Source of the DNA: Hydrogenophaga sp. IBVHS1
Lineage (GTDB): Bacteria; Pseudomonadota; Gammaproteobacteria; Burkholderiales; Burkholderiaceae_C
Assembly (NCBI RefSeq): GCF_002127265.1
Contig: NZ_NFUU01000002.1
Coordinates: forward strand, 496,001-560,000
Direction of reading: 5' to 3'
Length of the DNA stretch: 64,000 nucleotides
Shown here piece by piece: positions 7,949-15,593 of the stretch. The translations under genes were made by a program, and so were the position numbers. The stretch's first letter is position 1; every line of letters starts with the position of its first letter. The notes beneath the pieces are model-generated. The model did no database searches. It was not told the origin of the DNA and worked only from the letters and a program-made list of their open reading frames with translations.

Positions 7949-9013
7949 TCAGGCCGCCAGGGCCAGCGTGGGCGTTTGCACGCGCAGCAATGCGAACAGG
8001 TCCTTAGGGTCGGCCAGCGCAGGAATCAACGGCAGCGCCTGGCCCAGGCCCAGCTCGCCGGCCGCCTCGCGCAGGAAGCGCAGCGCCGAGTAGTCCTCCA
8101 GCGCAAAACCTACCGAGTCGAACAGCGTCACTTGTTCGGCGCTGGTACGGCCAGCGGTGTTGCCGGCCAGCACCTGCCAGAGCTCGGTCACGGCGAAGTC
8201 GGCGGGCAAGTGCTGCAGATCGCCTTCAATGCGGGTCTGCGGCTCGTATTCGACGAACACCGACGCCATGCGCAGCACATCGGGGTGCAGCTCGGTCTTG
8301 CCGGGGCAGTCGCCGCCCACGCCATTGATGTGCATGCTGGGCTCGATCATGTCGGGCGTAAGGATGGTGGCGTTGGTCTTGTCGGCGGTCACCGTGGTCA
8401 CGATGTCGGCGCCGCGCACGGCTTGCGCGATGCTCTCGCAGGGGATCAGGCGCAGGCTGGTTTGCCGCAGGTTGTTCATCAGCTTGCGGGTGGCGGCGGC
8501 ATCGGTGTCGTAGAGGCGGATTTCCTCGATGCCCATGAGGTGGTGAAACGCCAGCGCCTGGAATTCGCTCTGCGCGCCGTTGCCGATCAACGCCATGCGG
8601 CGGCTGTTCGGTCGGGCCAGCGCGCGCGCAGCCACCACCGACATGGCGGCGGTGCGCAGTGCGGTGGTGAGCGTGAGCTCGCTCAGCAACACCGGCACAC
8701 CGGTGGCCACATCGGCGAGCACACCGAAGGCCATCACCGTGGGCAGGCCGCTCTGGGTGTTCTTGGGGTGGCCGTTGACATACTTGAAGGCGTAGGTGGT
8801 GTCGTCGGCGATCGGCATCAGCTCGATCACGCCATCGGCAGAATGGCTGGCCACGCGGGCCGATTTGTCGAAATCCTTCCAGCGCAGGTAGTCGGCGTGA
8901 AGGGTGCCGGCCAGGCGGTCGAGAGCGGCGGGCAGACCGAGGCGATGGACCAGCGTGGCGACATCCTGGGCGCTGAGGAACAGGGTGGGCAGGGAGGTGG
9001 CGGAAGTTTTCAT
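7949..9013 (-). CDS. Ornithine cyclodeaminase (mu-crystallin family)
   Basis: A 354-residue NAD-dependent enzyme expected to convert L-ornithine to L-proline and ammonia. The Rossmann segment is RRMALIGNGAQSEFQALAF. The family motif DIVTTVTADK and the substrate-region Asp in HINGVGGDCPGKTEL match long-form ornithine cyclodeaminases. The start at 9013 is supported by AAGGA upstream; the frame stays open further but with no ribosome site. It is divergent from an Lrp/AsnC regulator whose family often controls such genes in response to the amino acid. Related ketimine reductases or alanine dehydrogenases share the fold, so the substrate is likely rather than certain. Confidence 0.88.
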   Translation of the reverse strand: MKTSATSLPTLFLSAQDVATLVHRLGLPAALDRLAGTLHADYLRWKDFDKSARVASHSADGVIELMPIADDTTYAFKYVNGHPKNTQSGLPTVMAFGVLADVATGVPVLLSELTLTTALRTAAMSVVAARALARPNSRRMALIGNGAQSEFQALAFHHLMGIEEIRLYDTDAAATRKLMNNLRQTSLRLIPCESIAQAVRGADIVTTVTADKTNATILTPDMIEPSMHINGVGGDCPGKTELHPDVLRMASVFVEYEPQTRIEGDLQHLPADFAVTELWQVLAGNTAGRTSAEQVTLFDSVGFALEDYSALRFLREAAGELGLGQALPLIPALADPKDLFALLRVQTPTLALAA

Positions 9014-9134
9014 GGCGTGATCCTTGGGGTAGCCCACAGTGTCCCCAAGCGCTGTTTCAATGTAAATCGTCAATGTTGCGTAAATTTCGTCTGAAAACTG
9101 GCAAAAAGCCATCCTGAATTAGCATAATGTGCAA
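9014..9134. promoter_or_regulatory. Divergent control region, ornithine cyclodeaminase / Lrp
   Basis: This 121-base AT-rich stretch between divergent genes contains repeated TGTAAAT/GTAAATTT-like elements (9061-9067, 9080-9086) that could be Lrp-type binding sites. A CATAAT -10-like box at 9123-9128 reads toward the regulator only six bases before its ATG. If used, it would give a leaderless or nearly leaderless message. No strong -35 accompanies it. Confidence 0.4.
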
Positions 9135-9560
9135 ATGGACGCCATCGACCAGCAGCTCATTTCCCTCTTGCGCAAGGACGCGCGCACCAACGTGGCCGCG
9201 CTCGCGAAGAAGCTCGGCGTCTCGCGCGGCACCGTCACCAACCGCATCACACGGCTGGAGGACGGCGGCGTCATCGTTGGCTACACCGTGCGCTTGCGGC
9301 CCGACGCCGAGCCCAATGAGATCAGCGCCTGGATGAGCGTGGCCGTGGAAGGCAACCAGACCCGCGCGGTGATCGCCAGCCTGCTCGGCGAGCCTGGCGT
9401 GGCCGAGCTGTACGACACCAATGGCCGCTGGGACCTGCTCGCCGAACTGCGCGCCACCAGCCTCACCGAGCTCTCGCAGGTGCTCGAGCGCATCCGCCTC
9501 ATCCGCGGCATCAGCGGCACCGAGACCAGCCTGCACCTGGCCACCTACCGCCTGTCCTGA
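9135..9560 (+). CDS. Lrp/AsnC family transcriptional regulator
   Basis: A 141-residue regulator. The N-terminal winged helix-turn-helix covers residues 1-55 (DARTNVAALAKKLGVSRGTV as recognition region). The RAM ligand-binding domain follows, with the turn GVAELYDTNGRWDLLAELRA. It begins MDAIDQQLI as usual for the family; a GTG six bases earlier is less likely. It is divergent from ornithine cyclodeaminase, which by family precedent it probably controls with ornithine, arginine or proline as effector. It is followed after 19 bases by a cysteine hydrolase gene. Confidence 0.92.
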   Translation: MDAIDQQLISLLRKDARTNVAALAKKLGVSRGTVTNRITRLEDGGVIVGYTVRLRPDAEPNEISAWMSVAVEGNQTRAVIASLLGEPGVAELYDTNGRWDLLAELRATSLTELSQVLERIRLIRGISGTETSLHLATYRLS

Positions 9561-9579
9561 AACCCTTTGAGGAGCGCCC

Positions 9580-10110
9580 ATGACAACCACCGCTGTGCTG
9601 GTCATCGACATGCAGCAAGGCCTGTGTGAAGGCGAGGGGCGAGCCTGGGCATCGGACGCCGTGATCGCGCGCATCAACCAGCTGACGCACCGGCTGCGCG
9701 AGGCCGGCGTGCCCATCGTCTTCATCCAGCACGAGTCCACCACCGGCTACCTGGCGCACGGCACGCGCGAATGGCAACTGGCCGATGGCCTGCAGGTGCA
9801 ACCTGGTGATCTGCGGGTGCGCAAGAAAACGCCCGACGCCTTCCTGAACACCGACCTTGAAGCCCTGCTCAAGGCGCGTGGCGTGGACGAAGTGATCGTC
9901 TGCGGCATGCACACCGAGTTCTGCATCGACACCACCACGCGCCGGGCGCTGGCGCTGGGTTATCCGGTCACGCTGGTGGCCGACGCGCACACCTCGGCGG
10001 GCAACGCGGTGTTGAGCGCACCGCAGGTGATCGCCCACCACAACGCCACGCTCACCAACATCTCCAGCTTCGGGCCGCGCGTGAGCGCGGTGGCCAGCGC
10101 AGACCTGTGA
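9580..10110 (+). CDS. Cysteine hydrolase, isochorismatase-like family
   Basis: A 176-residue soluble hydrolase of the isochorismatase-like fold. The catalytic triad can be placed: Asp in VIDMQQGL, Lys in RVRKKTPDAF, and Cys in the signature VCGMHTEFCIDTT. Family members hydrolyse amides such as nicotinamide, N-carbamoyl compounds or ureidoacrylate; I cannot choose among them. GAGGAG precedes the ATG. It lies 19 bases behind the Lrp regulator, so it is probably cotranscribed and may act in the same amine or amino-acid pathway. Confidence 0.87.
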   Translation: MTTTAVLVIDMQQGLCEGEGRAWASDAVIARINQLTHRLREAGVPIVFIQHESTTGYLAHGTREWQLADGLQVQPGDLRVRKKTPDAFLNTDLEALLKARGVDEVIVCGMHTEFCIDTTTRRALALGYPVTLVADAHTSAGNAVLSAPQVIAHHNATLTNISSFGPRVSAVASADL

Positions 10111-10122
10111 TGCGCGGGGCGC

Positions 10123-10965
10123 TCAGCCCAATGATTTGAACGGTTGCAGGCCCGTCAGCGGCGTGAACTGGCCGGCGCGTTTTTCTTTCGCGGCGGTGAT
10201 GGCTTCGCGCACATGGGCGTTGCTCCACACCGCCCCTTGTAGCCAGCCCATCTGGCGCAGGCTGTCTTCCACCGAATGGTCGATCGCGTAGTTCACCGCC
10301 TGCTTGGTGCCCCAGATGGCGACCGGTGGCTTGGCTGCAATTTCCTTCGCGCACTGCAGCGCGGCAGCCACGGTGGCCACGTGGGTGTCGAACACCTCGT
10401 TCACCAGCCCGTAGGCCAGCGCGCGGGCCGCTGGCAGGCGACGGCCGGTATAGGCCAGCTCTTTCACCACGGCCAGCGGCATCAGCTTGGGCAGGCGCTG
10501 CAGCGTGCCCACATCGGCCACCATGCCGATGTTGATTTCCTGAATGCAGAAGAACGCGTCGGCGCTGGCGTAGCGGATGCAGGCGGCCGTGACCATGTCG
10601 ACCGCGCCGCCGATGCAGCCGCCCTGGATGGCGCAGATCACCGGCATGCGCAGGTTCTCCAGCTTCGTGAACGTGGCCTGCATGTCGGTGAGCAGATCGA
10701 ACATGGCAGCGCGGCCTTCCGGGCTCTGGTCGTCCATGCTGATGGCGCCCGCAAAGGTGTCGAGCGACATGCCGGCGCTGAAGTGTTTGCCGGTGCTGCT
10801 GATCACCAGCGCGCGCGCCGTGCCTTCGCGGTGAATCCGGGAGAGCACGTCGTCGAGCTCGCGCCAGAAGGTGGGGTTCATGGTGTTGAGCTCGGCGGGC
10901 CGGTCCAGCACGAGGTGAGCGACGTCAGCCGTCGAGCTCAGGGAAAAGCAGGTCAGTGTGTTCAT
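10123..10965 (-). CDS. Crotonase, probable delta3,5-delta2,4-dienoyl-CoA isomerase
   Basis: A 280-residue crotonase-fold protein acting on fatty acyl-CoA. The oxyanion loop reads KHFSAGMSLDTF and a second one GGCIGGAVDMVTA. The two acidic residues typical of ECH1-type dienoyl-CoA isomerases are seen in CIQEINIGMVADVGTLQRLP, rather than the two Glu of true enoyl-CoA hydratases. It would help oxidise odd-position unsaturated fatty acids. The start at 10965 (MNTLTCFSL) lies 41 bases inside the 3' end of dinB in the same orientation, so the reading frames overlap and translation may be coupled. Confidence 0.85.
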   Translation of the reverse strand: MNTLTCFSLSSTADVAHLVLDRPAELNTMNPTFWRELDDVLSRIHREGTARALVISSTGKHFSAGMSLDTFAGAISMDDQSPEGRAAMFDLLTDMQATFTKLENLRMPVICAIQGGCIGGAVDMVTAACIRYASADAFFCIQEINIGMVADVGTLQRLPKLMPLAVVKELAYTGRRLPAARALAYGLVNEVFDTHVATVAAALQCAKEIAAKPPVAIWGTKQAVNYAIDHSVEDSLRQMGWLQGAVWSNAHVREAITAAKEKRAGQFTPLTGLQPFKSLG

Positions 10966-12220
10966 GGCGGTGTTTGTCTCGGTGGCGTTGTCGAGGCTCA
11001 ATGTAGCTGGCGGTGGCGTCCCCTTCTGTCCCGGGCTTGACGAGTTTCCCCACCCGCACGCCCAGCAGGCGGATGCGCCGGCTCAGGTCCACCCGCTTGA
11101 GACACAGGCCGGCCTGGCGCCGAATGGTGGCAGCGTCGCTCGTGAACGCGTCGATGGTCACGTCGCGCGTGACGATCTGAAAATTGTCGTAGCGCAGCTT
11201 GATGCCGATGGTCTTGCCCGCGTAACCCTTGCGCTGCAGGTCGTCGGCCACCTGCTCGCACAGCCGGGTGAACACGGCGCCCAGCTCGCTACGGTCGCGC
11301 ACGGCGTGCAGGTCGCGGTCGAAGGTGGTCTCGCGGCTCATGCTCACCGGTTCGCTTTCGGTTTGCACGGCGCGCTCGTCTCGACCCATTGAGACCTCGT
11401 GCAGCCAGGCGCCATAGCTCTTGCCAAAATGTTCGATCAGCCACCCGCGCTCGCGCTGGGCCAGGTCGCCGATGGTGTGGATGCCGTGGCCCTGCAGCTT
11501 CGCATCGGCCTTCGGGCCCACACCGTTGATCTTGCGGCAGGGCAGCGGCCAGATGAGGCTCTGCAGATCGTCGATCTGCACGATGCTGATGCCGTTGGGT
11601 TTTTTGAATTCGCTCGCCATCTTGGCGATCAGCTTGTTGGGCGCCACCCCGATGGAGCAGGTGAGGCCCGTGGCCTGGAAGATGCTTTTCTGGATCAGCC
11701 GCGCCAGCACGCGCCCGCCTTCGCGCTGGCCGCCAGGCACGTCGGTGAAGTCGATGTAGACCTCGTCCACGCCCCGGTCTTCCACCACGGGTGCGATCTC
11801 GCGGATGGTGCTCTTGAACAGGCGCGAAACCCGTTTGACCTCGTCGAAATCCACCGGCAGCAGGATCGCCTGCGGACACAGTTTCGCGGCCTTCATGAGT
11901 CCCATCGCCGAGCCCACGCCGAACTGCCGCGCCGCGTAGGTGGCGGTGGTGGCCACGCCGCGGCCTGCGTAGTGCTCCAGCCGGGGAAAGAACTCCGGCG
12001 GGATGCGAGCGAGATCGGTGCCGCTCCAGTCGCGTTCGGGGTGTGTCTGCCGCAGGCGCTCGAACATGTCGTCTTCGCGCCTTCGCCCACCACCAATCAC
12101 CACCGGCAGGCCCTTGAGCTGCGGGTAGCGCAACAACTCGACCGACGCGAAGAACGCGTCCATGTCCAGGTGCGCGATGCGGCGAGGCAGAGGGGAAGGC
12201 GAAGAAGCAGGCTCGGTCAC
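10925..12220 (-). CDS. dinB: DNA polymerase IV (Y-family)
   Basis: A 431-residue translesion polymerase. Motifs are HLDMDAFFASVE (first metal Asp), RGVDEVYIDF (catalytic Asp-Glu), CSIGVAPNKLIAKMAS, the helix-hairpin-helix INGVGPKADAKLQGHGI, and the little-finger domain. Compared with E. coli there is an insertion of about 40 residues after VVIGGG (to RLEHYAGRGV) in the finger domain; I believe this is common in betaproteobacterial DinB. The start is GTG at 12220 with no strong ribosome site. A C-terminal tail ending LLFPELDG may be the beta-clamp contact. It follows the S8 protease gene by 15 bases and overlaps the crotonase gene by 41. Confidence 0.94.
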   Translation of the reverse strand: MTEPASSPSPLPRRIAHLDMDAFFASVELLRYPQLKGLPVVIGGGRRREDDMFERLRQTHPERDWSGTDLARIPPEFFPRLEHYAGRGVATTATYAARQFGVGSAMGLMKAAKLCPQAILLPVDFDEVKRVSRLFKSTIREIAPVVEDRGVDEVYIDFTDVPGGQREGGRVLARLIQKSIFQATGLTCSIGVAPNKLIAKMASEFKKPNGISIVQIDDLQSLIWPLPCRKINGVGPKADAKLQGHGIHTIGDLAQRERGWLIEHFGKSYGAWLHEVSMGRDERAVQTESEPVSMSRETTFDRDLHAVRDRSELGAVFTRLCEQVADDLQRKGYAGKTIGIKLRYDNFQIVTRDVTIDAFTSDAATIRRQAGLCLKRVDLSRRIRLLGVRVGKLVKPGTEGDATASYIEPRQRHRDKHRHEHTDLLFPELDG

Positions 12221-12235
12221 GCGGCAAGCATAGCT

Positions 12236-13519
12236 TCAGGGGCGAAGCGCCGCATTCACCTGCAGGAGCCCGTCGCCAAACGACTCGTCGCGTCCCGTGG
12301 GTCCGAGGTCGCGCGCGGTGGCACGCAGGCGGCGGGTGGCGGTGGCCGCACCCTGACCCGGGTTGGTGGCCAGCCAGCGCGCCACCGCGCCGGCCGCGTA
12401 GGCGCTGGCGTACGAGGTGCCGCTCACGTACCGCGCACCCACCGCACCAGCGGCCGAGGTTGCCGCAGGCACCCAGATCTGCACGCCGGGCGCGGCGGCG
12501 GACACATAGCCACCCCGGTTCGCCTGCTCGTACAACTGCCCCTGCACGTCCACCGCCGTCACCGCCAGCATGCCGGCATGGTTGAGGGCGTAAGCGGCAG
12601 GGTAGGCGGGTGGGGCGCTGCTGCCCTGGTTGCCTGCTGCGGCAACCACGATCACTTCGCGCCGCATGAGTTCGTCCACCGTGGTGGCGAGGTTGATATC
12701 GGGGCGGCCGGCGAGGCTCATGTTGATGGCGCGCACCTGGTGGCCGAGCAACCAGTCCACCCCTTGAATAAGCCGGTAGCTGTTGGTCACCGTCTTGTCG
12801 CCGCGCGCGGCCATCACTTCGGCGGCGAACATGCGCACCTGCGGTGCCACACGCGCCACCAGGCTCGCAATGGCGGTGCCGTGGGCGGGCGACGCCGGCA
12901 CATCGGGCTCTCGGGCGGAGGCGTCGTTGATGAAAGGCCTGCGGATGAGCGTGGCCTGCTTCAGCCAGTCGGTGGCTTCCACCCGGGTGTCCAGCATGCC
13001 GATGCGCACGCCTGCCCCCGGAACGGATGGCGCGGGCTGCGGCAGATCGAGCATGCGCAACGCGTACTCGCGCCCTTCCACGTCAGACTGCGCCAGATAG
13101 AGGTGGTTGAAGTCCACGCTCAGCTGGGGGAACCGCTGGCGCCACTGCAGCAGCCGCTCGAGCGCGGCTGCGTGGTCGGCGAACTGGAACAGCGCGAGGT
13201 CCCAGCCCAGCGTGCGCAGGCGCGCGGTGGCCACCGGGAGCACGGCCTCGGCCTGCAGCGTGCCGAGTACCTGTCGCGTGATGCGGAAATCCCGCGACAG
13301 CAGCAGCAACTGTCCTTGCTCCACCTCGTGGGGTTGAGACGCAGCGGGCGTGGGCGTGGGCACCACCACGGCTGGCGGCGGGGTGCGCACAGCCGGGGGT
13401 GCGCGCCAGTCGCCACCGCGGGCGCCGCCACCCGTGCCGCGCCCGCCGCTGGTCTGTGAAAAAGCAGTGCTGGCCCAGCAGGCATGCAGGAGGACCACCA
13501 GCAGCAGTGCGGTGCGCAT
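12236..13519 (-). CDS. S8 family (subtilisin-like) serine protease, exported
   Basis: A 427-residue exported protease. The signal peptide is residues 1-22. A Gly/Pro-rich linker follows (24-63), then a probable prodomain (67-144) with a beta-alpha-beta-beta-alpha-beta pattern, then the catalytic domain. The triad is D177 (IGMLDTRV), H213 (SPAHGTAIAS) and S369 (VSGTSYASAYAAG); the oxyanion Asn is N297 (VAAAGNQGS). There is no C-terminal anchor. The ATG at 13519 has AAGGAAG seven bases upstream and overlaps the end of the anti-sigma gene by a few bases, so the pair is translationally linked. Location behind an ECF sigma/anti-sigma pair suggests it acts on or through the periplasmic part of the anti-sigma. 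Confidence 0.9.
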   Translation of the reverse strand: MRTALLLVVLLHACWASTAFSQTSGGRGTGGGARGGDWRAPPAVRTPPPAVVVPTPTPAASQPHEVEQGQLLLLSRDFRITRQVLGTLQAEAVLPVATARLRTLGWDLALFQFADHAAALERLLQWRQRFPQLSVDFNHLYLAQSDVEGREYALRMLDLPQPAPSVPGAGVRIGMLDTRVEATDWLKQATLIRRPFINDASAREPDVPASPAHGTAIASLVARVAPQVRMFAAEVMAARGDKTVTNSYRLIQGVDWLLGHQVRAINMSLAGRPDINLATTVDELMRREVIVVAAAGNQGSSAPPAYPAAYALNHAGMLAVTAVDVQGQLYEQANRGGYVSAAAPGVQIWVPAATSAAGAVGARYVSGTSYASAYAAGAVARWLATNPGQGAATATRRLRATARDLGPTGRDESFGDGLLQVNAALRP

Positions 13520-13521
13520 GG

Positions 13522-14202
13522 TCAATCTTCCTTTGCCGGTGCGGCGCTGTCGAACACGCCACCGGCTTCACTCATCAGGCGCTGCGACAGCCCACGGGCG
13601 TCTGGCGCCGAGCCGCTGCCCGCCACGCGCAAGGTGTAAATGCCCAGCGCGCTCGGGCCTTCCACAATGCTGGCGTTGAAGCGCCCGAGCGCTTCGCGCA
13701 GCTGCAGCTCCGTGACACCAGGGCGCACCGTGACGTGCAGCAACACGCCCGACGCCACCGCTGCCCCCGGCGACCCTCCACCGGCCGCCTCAAAGGTCGA
13801 TTCCTGCCGCATCAAGGTGCCGATCAGCACCGTTTGCGCCACCATCAGCACACAGGCCGTGACCAGAACCGGTCCGAAGTTCGCTTGCAGCCAGTCCCGC
13901 AACCGCGAGGCCCAGTCTTGCGATGGCACCGGCACAACGGACTTTCGTTTCGCGCCATCGGCAGACAGGCGCCGTTCCAGCTTCGACCAGCCCAGATCAC
14001 CACCGGGCAGGGGGTCAAGCGGTGCGGTCTGCACGGTCTGGCGCAGCGTCTGCAGCCAGAGCAGTTCGTGGCGCAGGTCGGGGTGGCTCACCAGGCCCGA
14101 TTCCAGCTGGGCGAGCAGTTCGGGCGACAGCGTGCCGTTGGCCGCCAGCGGCAACCATTCGCGCAATTGCTGCCGGTCGGGATCGATCAGGTCGTCAGCC
14201 AT
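13522..14202 (-). CDS. Membrane anti-sigma factor with subtilase-propeptide-like domain
   Basis: A 226-residue single-pass protein. The cytoplasmic part (1-108) includes ANGTLSPELLAQLESGL and resembles anti-sigma N-terminal domains, but I see no zinc HxxxCxxC motif. One membrane helix spans residues 110-130. The periplasmic part (153-222) has a beta-alpha-beta-beta-alpha-beta order: LLHVTVRPGVTELQLREALG, ASIVEGPSALGIYTLRV, LSQRLMSEAGGVFDSA. This resembles the propeptide/inhibitor domain of subtilases (fervidolysin prodomain or I9 type). The start at 14202 overlaps the sigma gene by eight bases, and the S8 protease gene follows directly. The anti-sigma role is inferred from position and topology; the propeptide likeness is my reading of the fold pattern. 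Confidence 0.75.
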   Translation of the reverse strand: MADDLIDPDRQQLREWLPLAANGTLSPELLAQLESGLVSHPDLRHELLWLQTLRQTVQTAPLDPLPGGDLGWSKLERRLSADGAKRKSVVPVPSQDWASRLRDWLQANFGPVLVTACVLMVAQTVLIGTLMRQESTFEAAGGGSPGAAVASGVLLHVTVRPGVTELQLREALGRFNASIVEGPSALGIYTLRVAGSGSAPDARGLSQRLMSEAGGVFDSAAPAKED

Positions 14203-14809
14203 GACCGGCTCCCGCGAATGGGCCATTGACGTCCTTGAAGAGCCGCTGCAGGCATTCCTTCATCTTGCGGCGCGCGTGGAACAGACGCGTCTTCACCGTG
14301 TTTTCCGGGCAGGCCTGCACCAGCGCAATGTCGGCCAGCGGCAGGTCTTCGTACAGCGCCAGGTGCAGGGCCTCGCGTTGATCCTCGGGCAGCTTGCCGG
14401 CACAGTGCACGATCATGTCGTGGTGCTCACGCCGGGCCACCCGCTCGAAGCCCTCGGGGGCCTCCGACTCCGCATCGTTGCCGCCTTCGGCTTCGTCATC
14501 GAGCGACTCGTGCTGGTGCCGGTAACGGTCGCGCAGCTTGTCCAGCAGCTTGTGGCGGGCAATGCCCAGCACCCAGGTCCGGATGGTGGACTGCCCTGCA
14601 TAGCGGCTGGCATGGCACCACACTTCGTACATCGTCTCCACCACCACCTCCTCGGCCTGCACCGGATCGCTCAGGCGGCGCATGGCGAACTGGAAGGTGG
14701 ACGGCGCAAGGGCCAGGTAGAAACGCTTCATGGCCTGCGCATCCTGTTCGATGATCGCGTCGAGATCGGCTCGGAGATCGGACTCGTCCTGGCGCGATGA
14801 AGCGTGCAT
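14195..14809 (-). CDS. ECF-type RNA polymerase sigma factor
   Basis: A 204-residue ECF sigma factor. Region 2 contains SDPVQAEEVVVETMYEVWCH and RTWVLGIARHKLLDKLRDRY. A Glu/Asp-rich linker (about 110-135) follows, then the region 4 helix-turn-helix (LYEDLPLADIALVQACPEN, then VKTRLFHARRKMKECL). The start at 14809 (MHASSRQDE) is chosen; the frame is open to 14845 but the extension is unlike sigma factors. It leads an overlapping three-gene unit with the membrane anti-sigma protein and the S8 protease. The CARDB-like gene lies 57 bases upstream in the same direction and may belong to the same transcript. Confidence 0.9.
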   Translation of the reverse strand: MHASSRQDESDLRADLDAIIEQDAQAMKRFYLALAPSTFQFAMRRLSDPVQAEEVVVETMYEVWCHASRYAGQSTIRTWVLGIARHKLLDKLRDRYRHQHESLDDEAEGGNDAESEAPEGFERVARREHHDMIVHCAGKLPEDQREALHLALYEDLPLADIALVQACPENTVKTRLFHARRKMKECLQRLFKDVNGPFAGAGHG

Positions 14810-14817
14810 GCGGAGGC

Positions 14818-14845
14818 AGTATAGGACTGCAATGCCGTGCGGCAA
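14818..14845 (-). promoter_or_regulatory. Possible promoter of the ECF sigma operon
   Basis: On the minus strand TTGCCG (14840-14845) and TATACT (14818-14823) are separated by 16 bases, a fair sigma-70 match. The expected start point lies within a few bases of the ATG at 14809. The message would thus be leaderless or nearly so. The evidence is hexamer similarity only. Confidence 0.35.
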
Positions 14846-14866
14846 GGGGCGTTCATCGGGACCTCA

Positions 14867-15433
14867 TCAAAAAGAGGGACCCACGCAATACGAGCGCTGC
14901 GCATTGTTGTTCTCGAAGCGTTCCGCCACCTGCTGGTCGGGGTCGGCGGTGATGGTGAAGTTGCACTGCGCGTTCGAGCCGGCCGAGTAGCAGCCGGGTG
15001 GAATGGCCACCCGCTTGACCAGATTGGCGTGGGGTGCAAGGGGTGCCACCGCCACGTCTACCACGCGAACTTGCTGGGTCTTCGGGTTGGTGAACTGCAC
15101 ACGCACCTGGCTGGCCGGCGAGGCCACCCCGCCGCGGTTGAAGACCTCGAAGTACACGCGCCGGGCCGGGCCGCCCTGTCCGTCGTGCCCACCGCAGAAC
15201 TCCACATGGGGGAAGCCGCGCGGCGAGCCGGCTTCTTCGGGCGTGCCGTAGTGGCGGTAGATGAAGAGATCGGGCTTGTCGTTCGAGGCGAGTGCGGCCG
15301 GAACTGCGGGAAAGACGGGACTCTGTGCGGCGCTCTGCGCACGCGCGCCGTGGCTGGTGGCGGCTGCAATGCACAGCACCAGCAGCAGACGGCGGGCCTG
15401 CCAGGCGGTGGGTTGGATGGCGGTGGTGTTCAT
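14867..15433 (-). CDS. Small secreted protein with CARDB-like domain
   Basis: A 188-residue exported protein. A signal peptide runs to about residue 33 (LLLVLCIAAATSHGARAQS). The mature part is a single beta-sandwich resembling CARDB/Ig-like adhesion modules: RRVYFEVFNRGGVASPASQV, QFTNPKTQQVRVVDVAVAPL, then DPDQQVAERFENNNAQRSYC. Four cysteines in the mature region could form two disulfides. No enzyme motif is present. It lies upstream of the ECF sigma-anti-sigma-protease unit in the same orientation and may be a target or sensor component. I do not recognise a specific family. Confidence 0.7.
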   Translation of the reverse strand: MNTTAIQPTAWQARRLLLVLCIAAATSHGARAQSAAQSPVFPAVPAALASNDKPDLFIYRHYGTPEEAGSPRGFPHVEFCGGHDGQGGPARRVYFEVFNRGGVASPASQVRVQFTNPKTQQVRVVDVAVAPLAPHANLVKRVAIPPGCYSAGSNAQCNFTITADPDQQVAERFENNNAQRSYCVGPSF

Positions 15434-15593
15434 GGTGCGCTCCTGTTCGGGGGGTGAATGGGTTGTCGGGTTGCTGCCCTGACGCCCACTGAGTCGTGCG
15501 CTGGCGGCGACCGGTTCATTCTTTTTTCTTTGAACCGGATTGCTGGTCGGGGCGACTCAGGTGGCACCTCAACGCCGCCCCAAGGAGCCCGCC
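15434..15593. promoter_or_regulatory. Divergent intergenic region with inverted repeat
   Basis: This 160-base region lies between the CARDB-like gene and the lipoprotein gene. Its clearest feature is an inverted repeat: CCGGTTCA at 15511-15518 and TGAACCGG at 15531-15538 flank a 12-base pyrimidine loop. The GAACCGG half resembles the -35 element of some ECF-dependent promoters, so the neighbouring sigma factor may read from here. AAGGAG (15582-15587) is the ribosome site of the lipoprotein gene. Confidence 0.4.
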
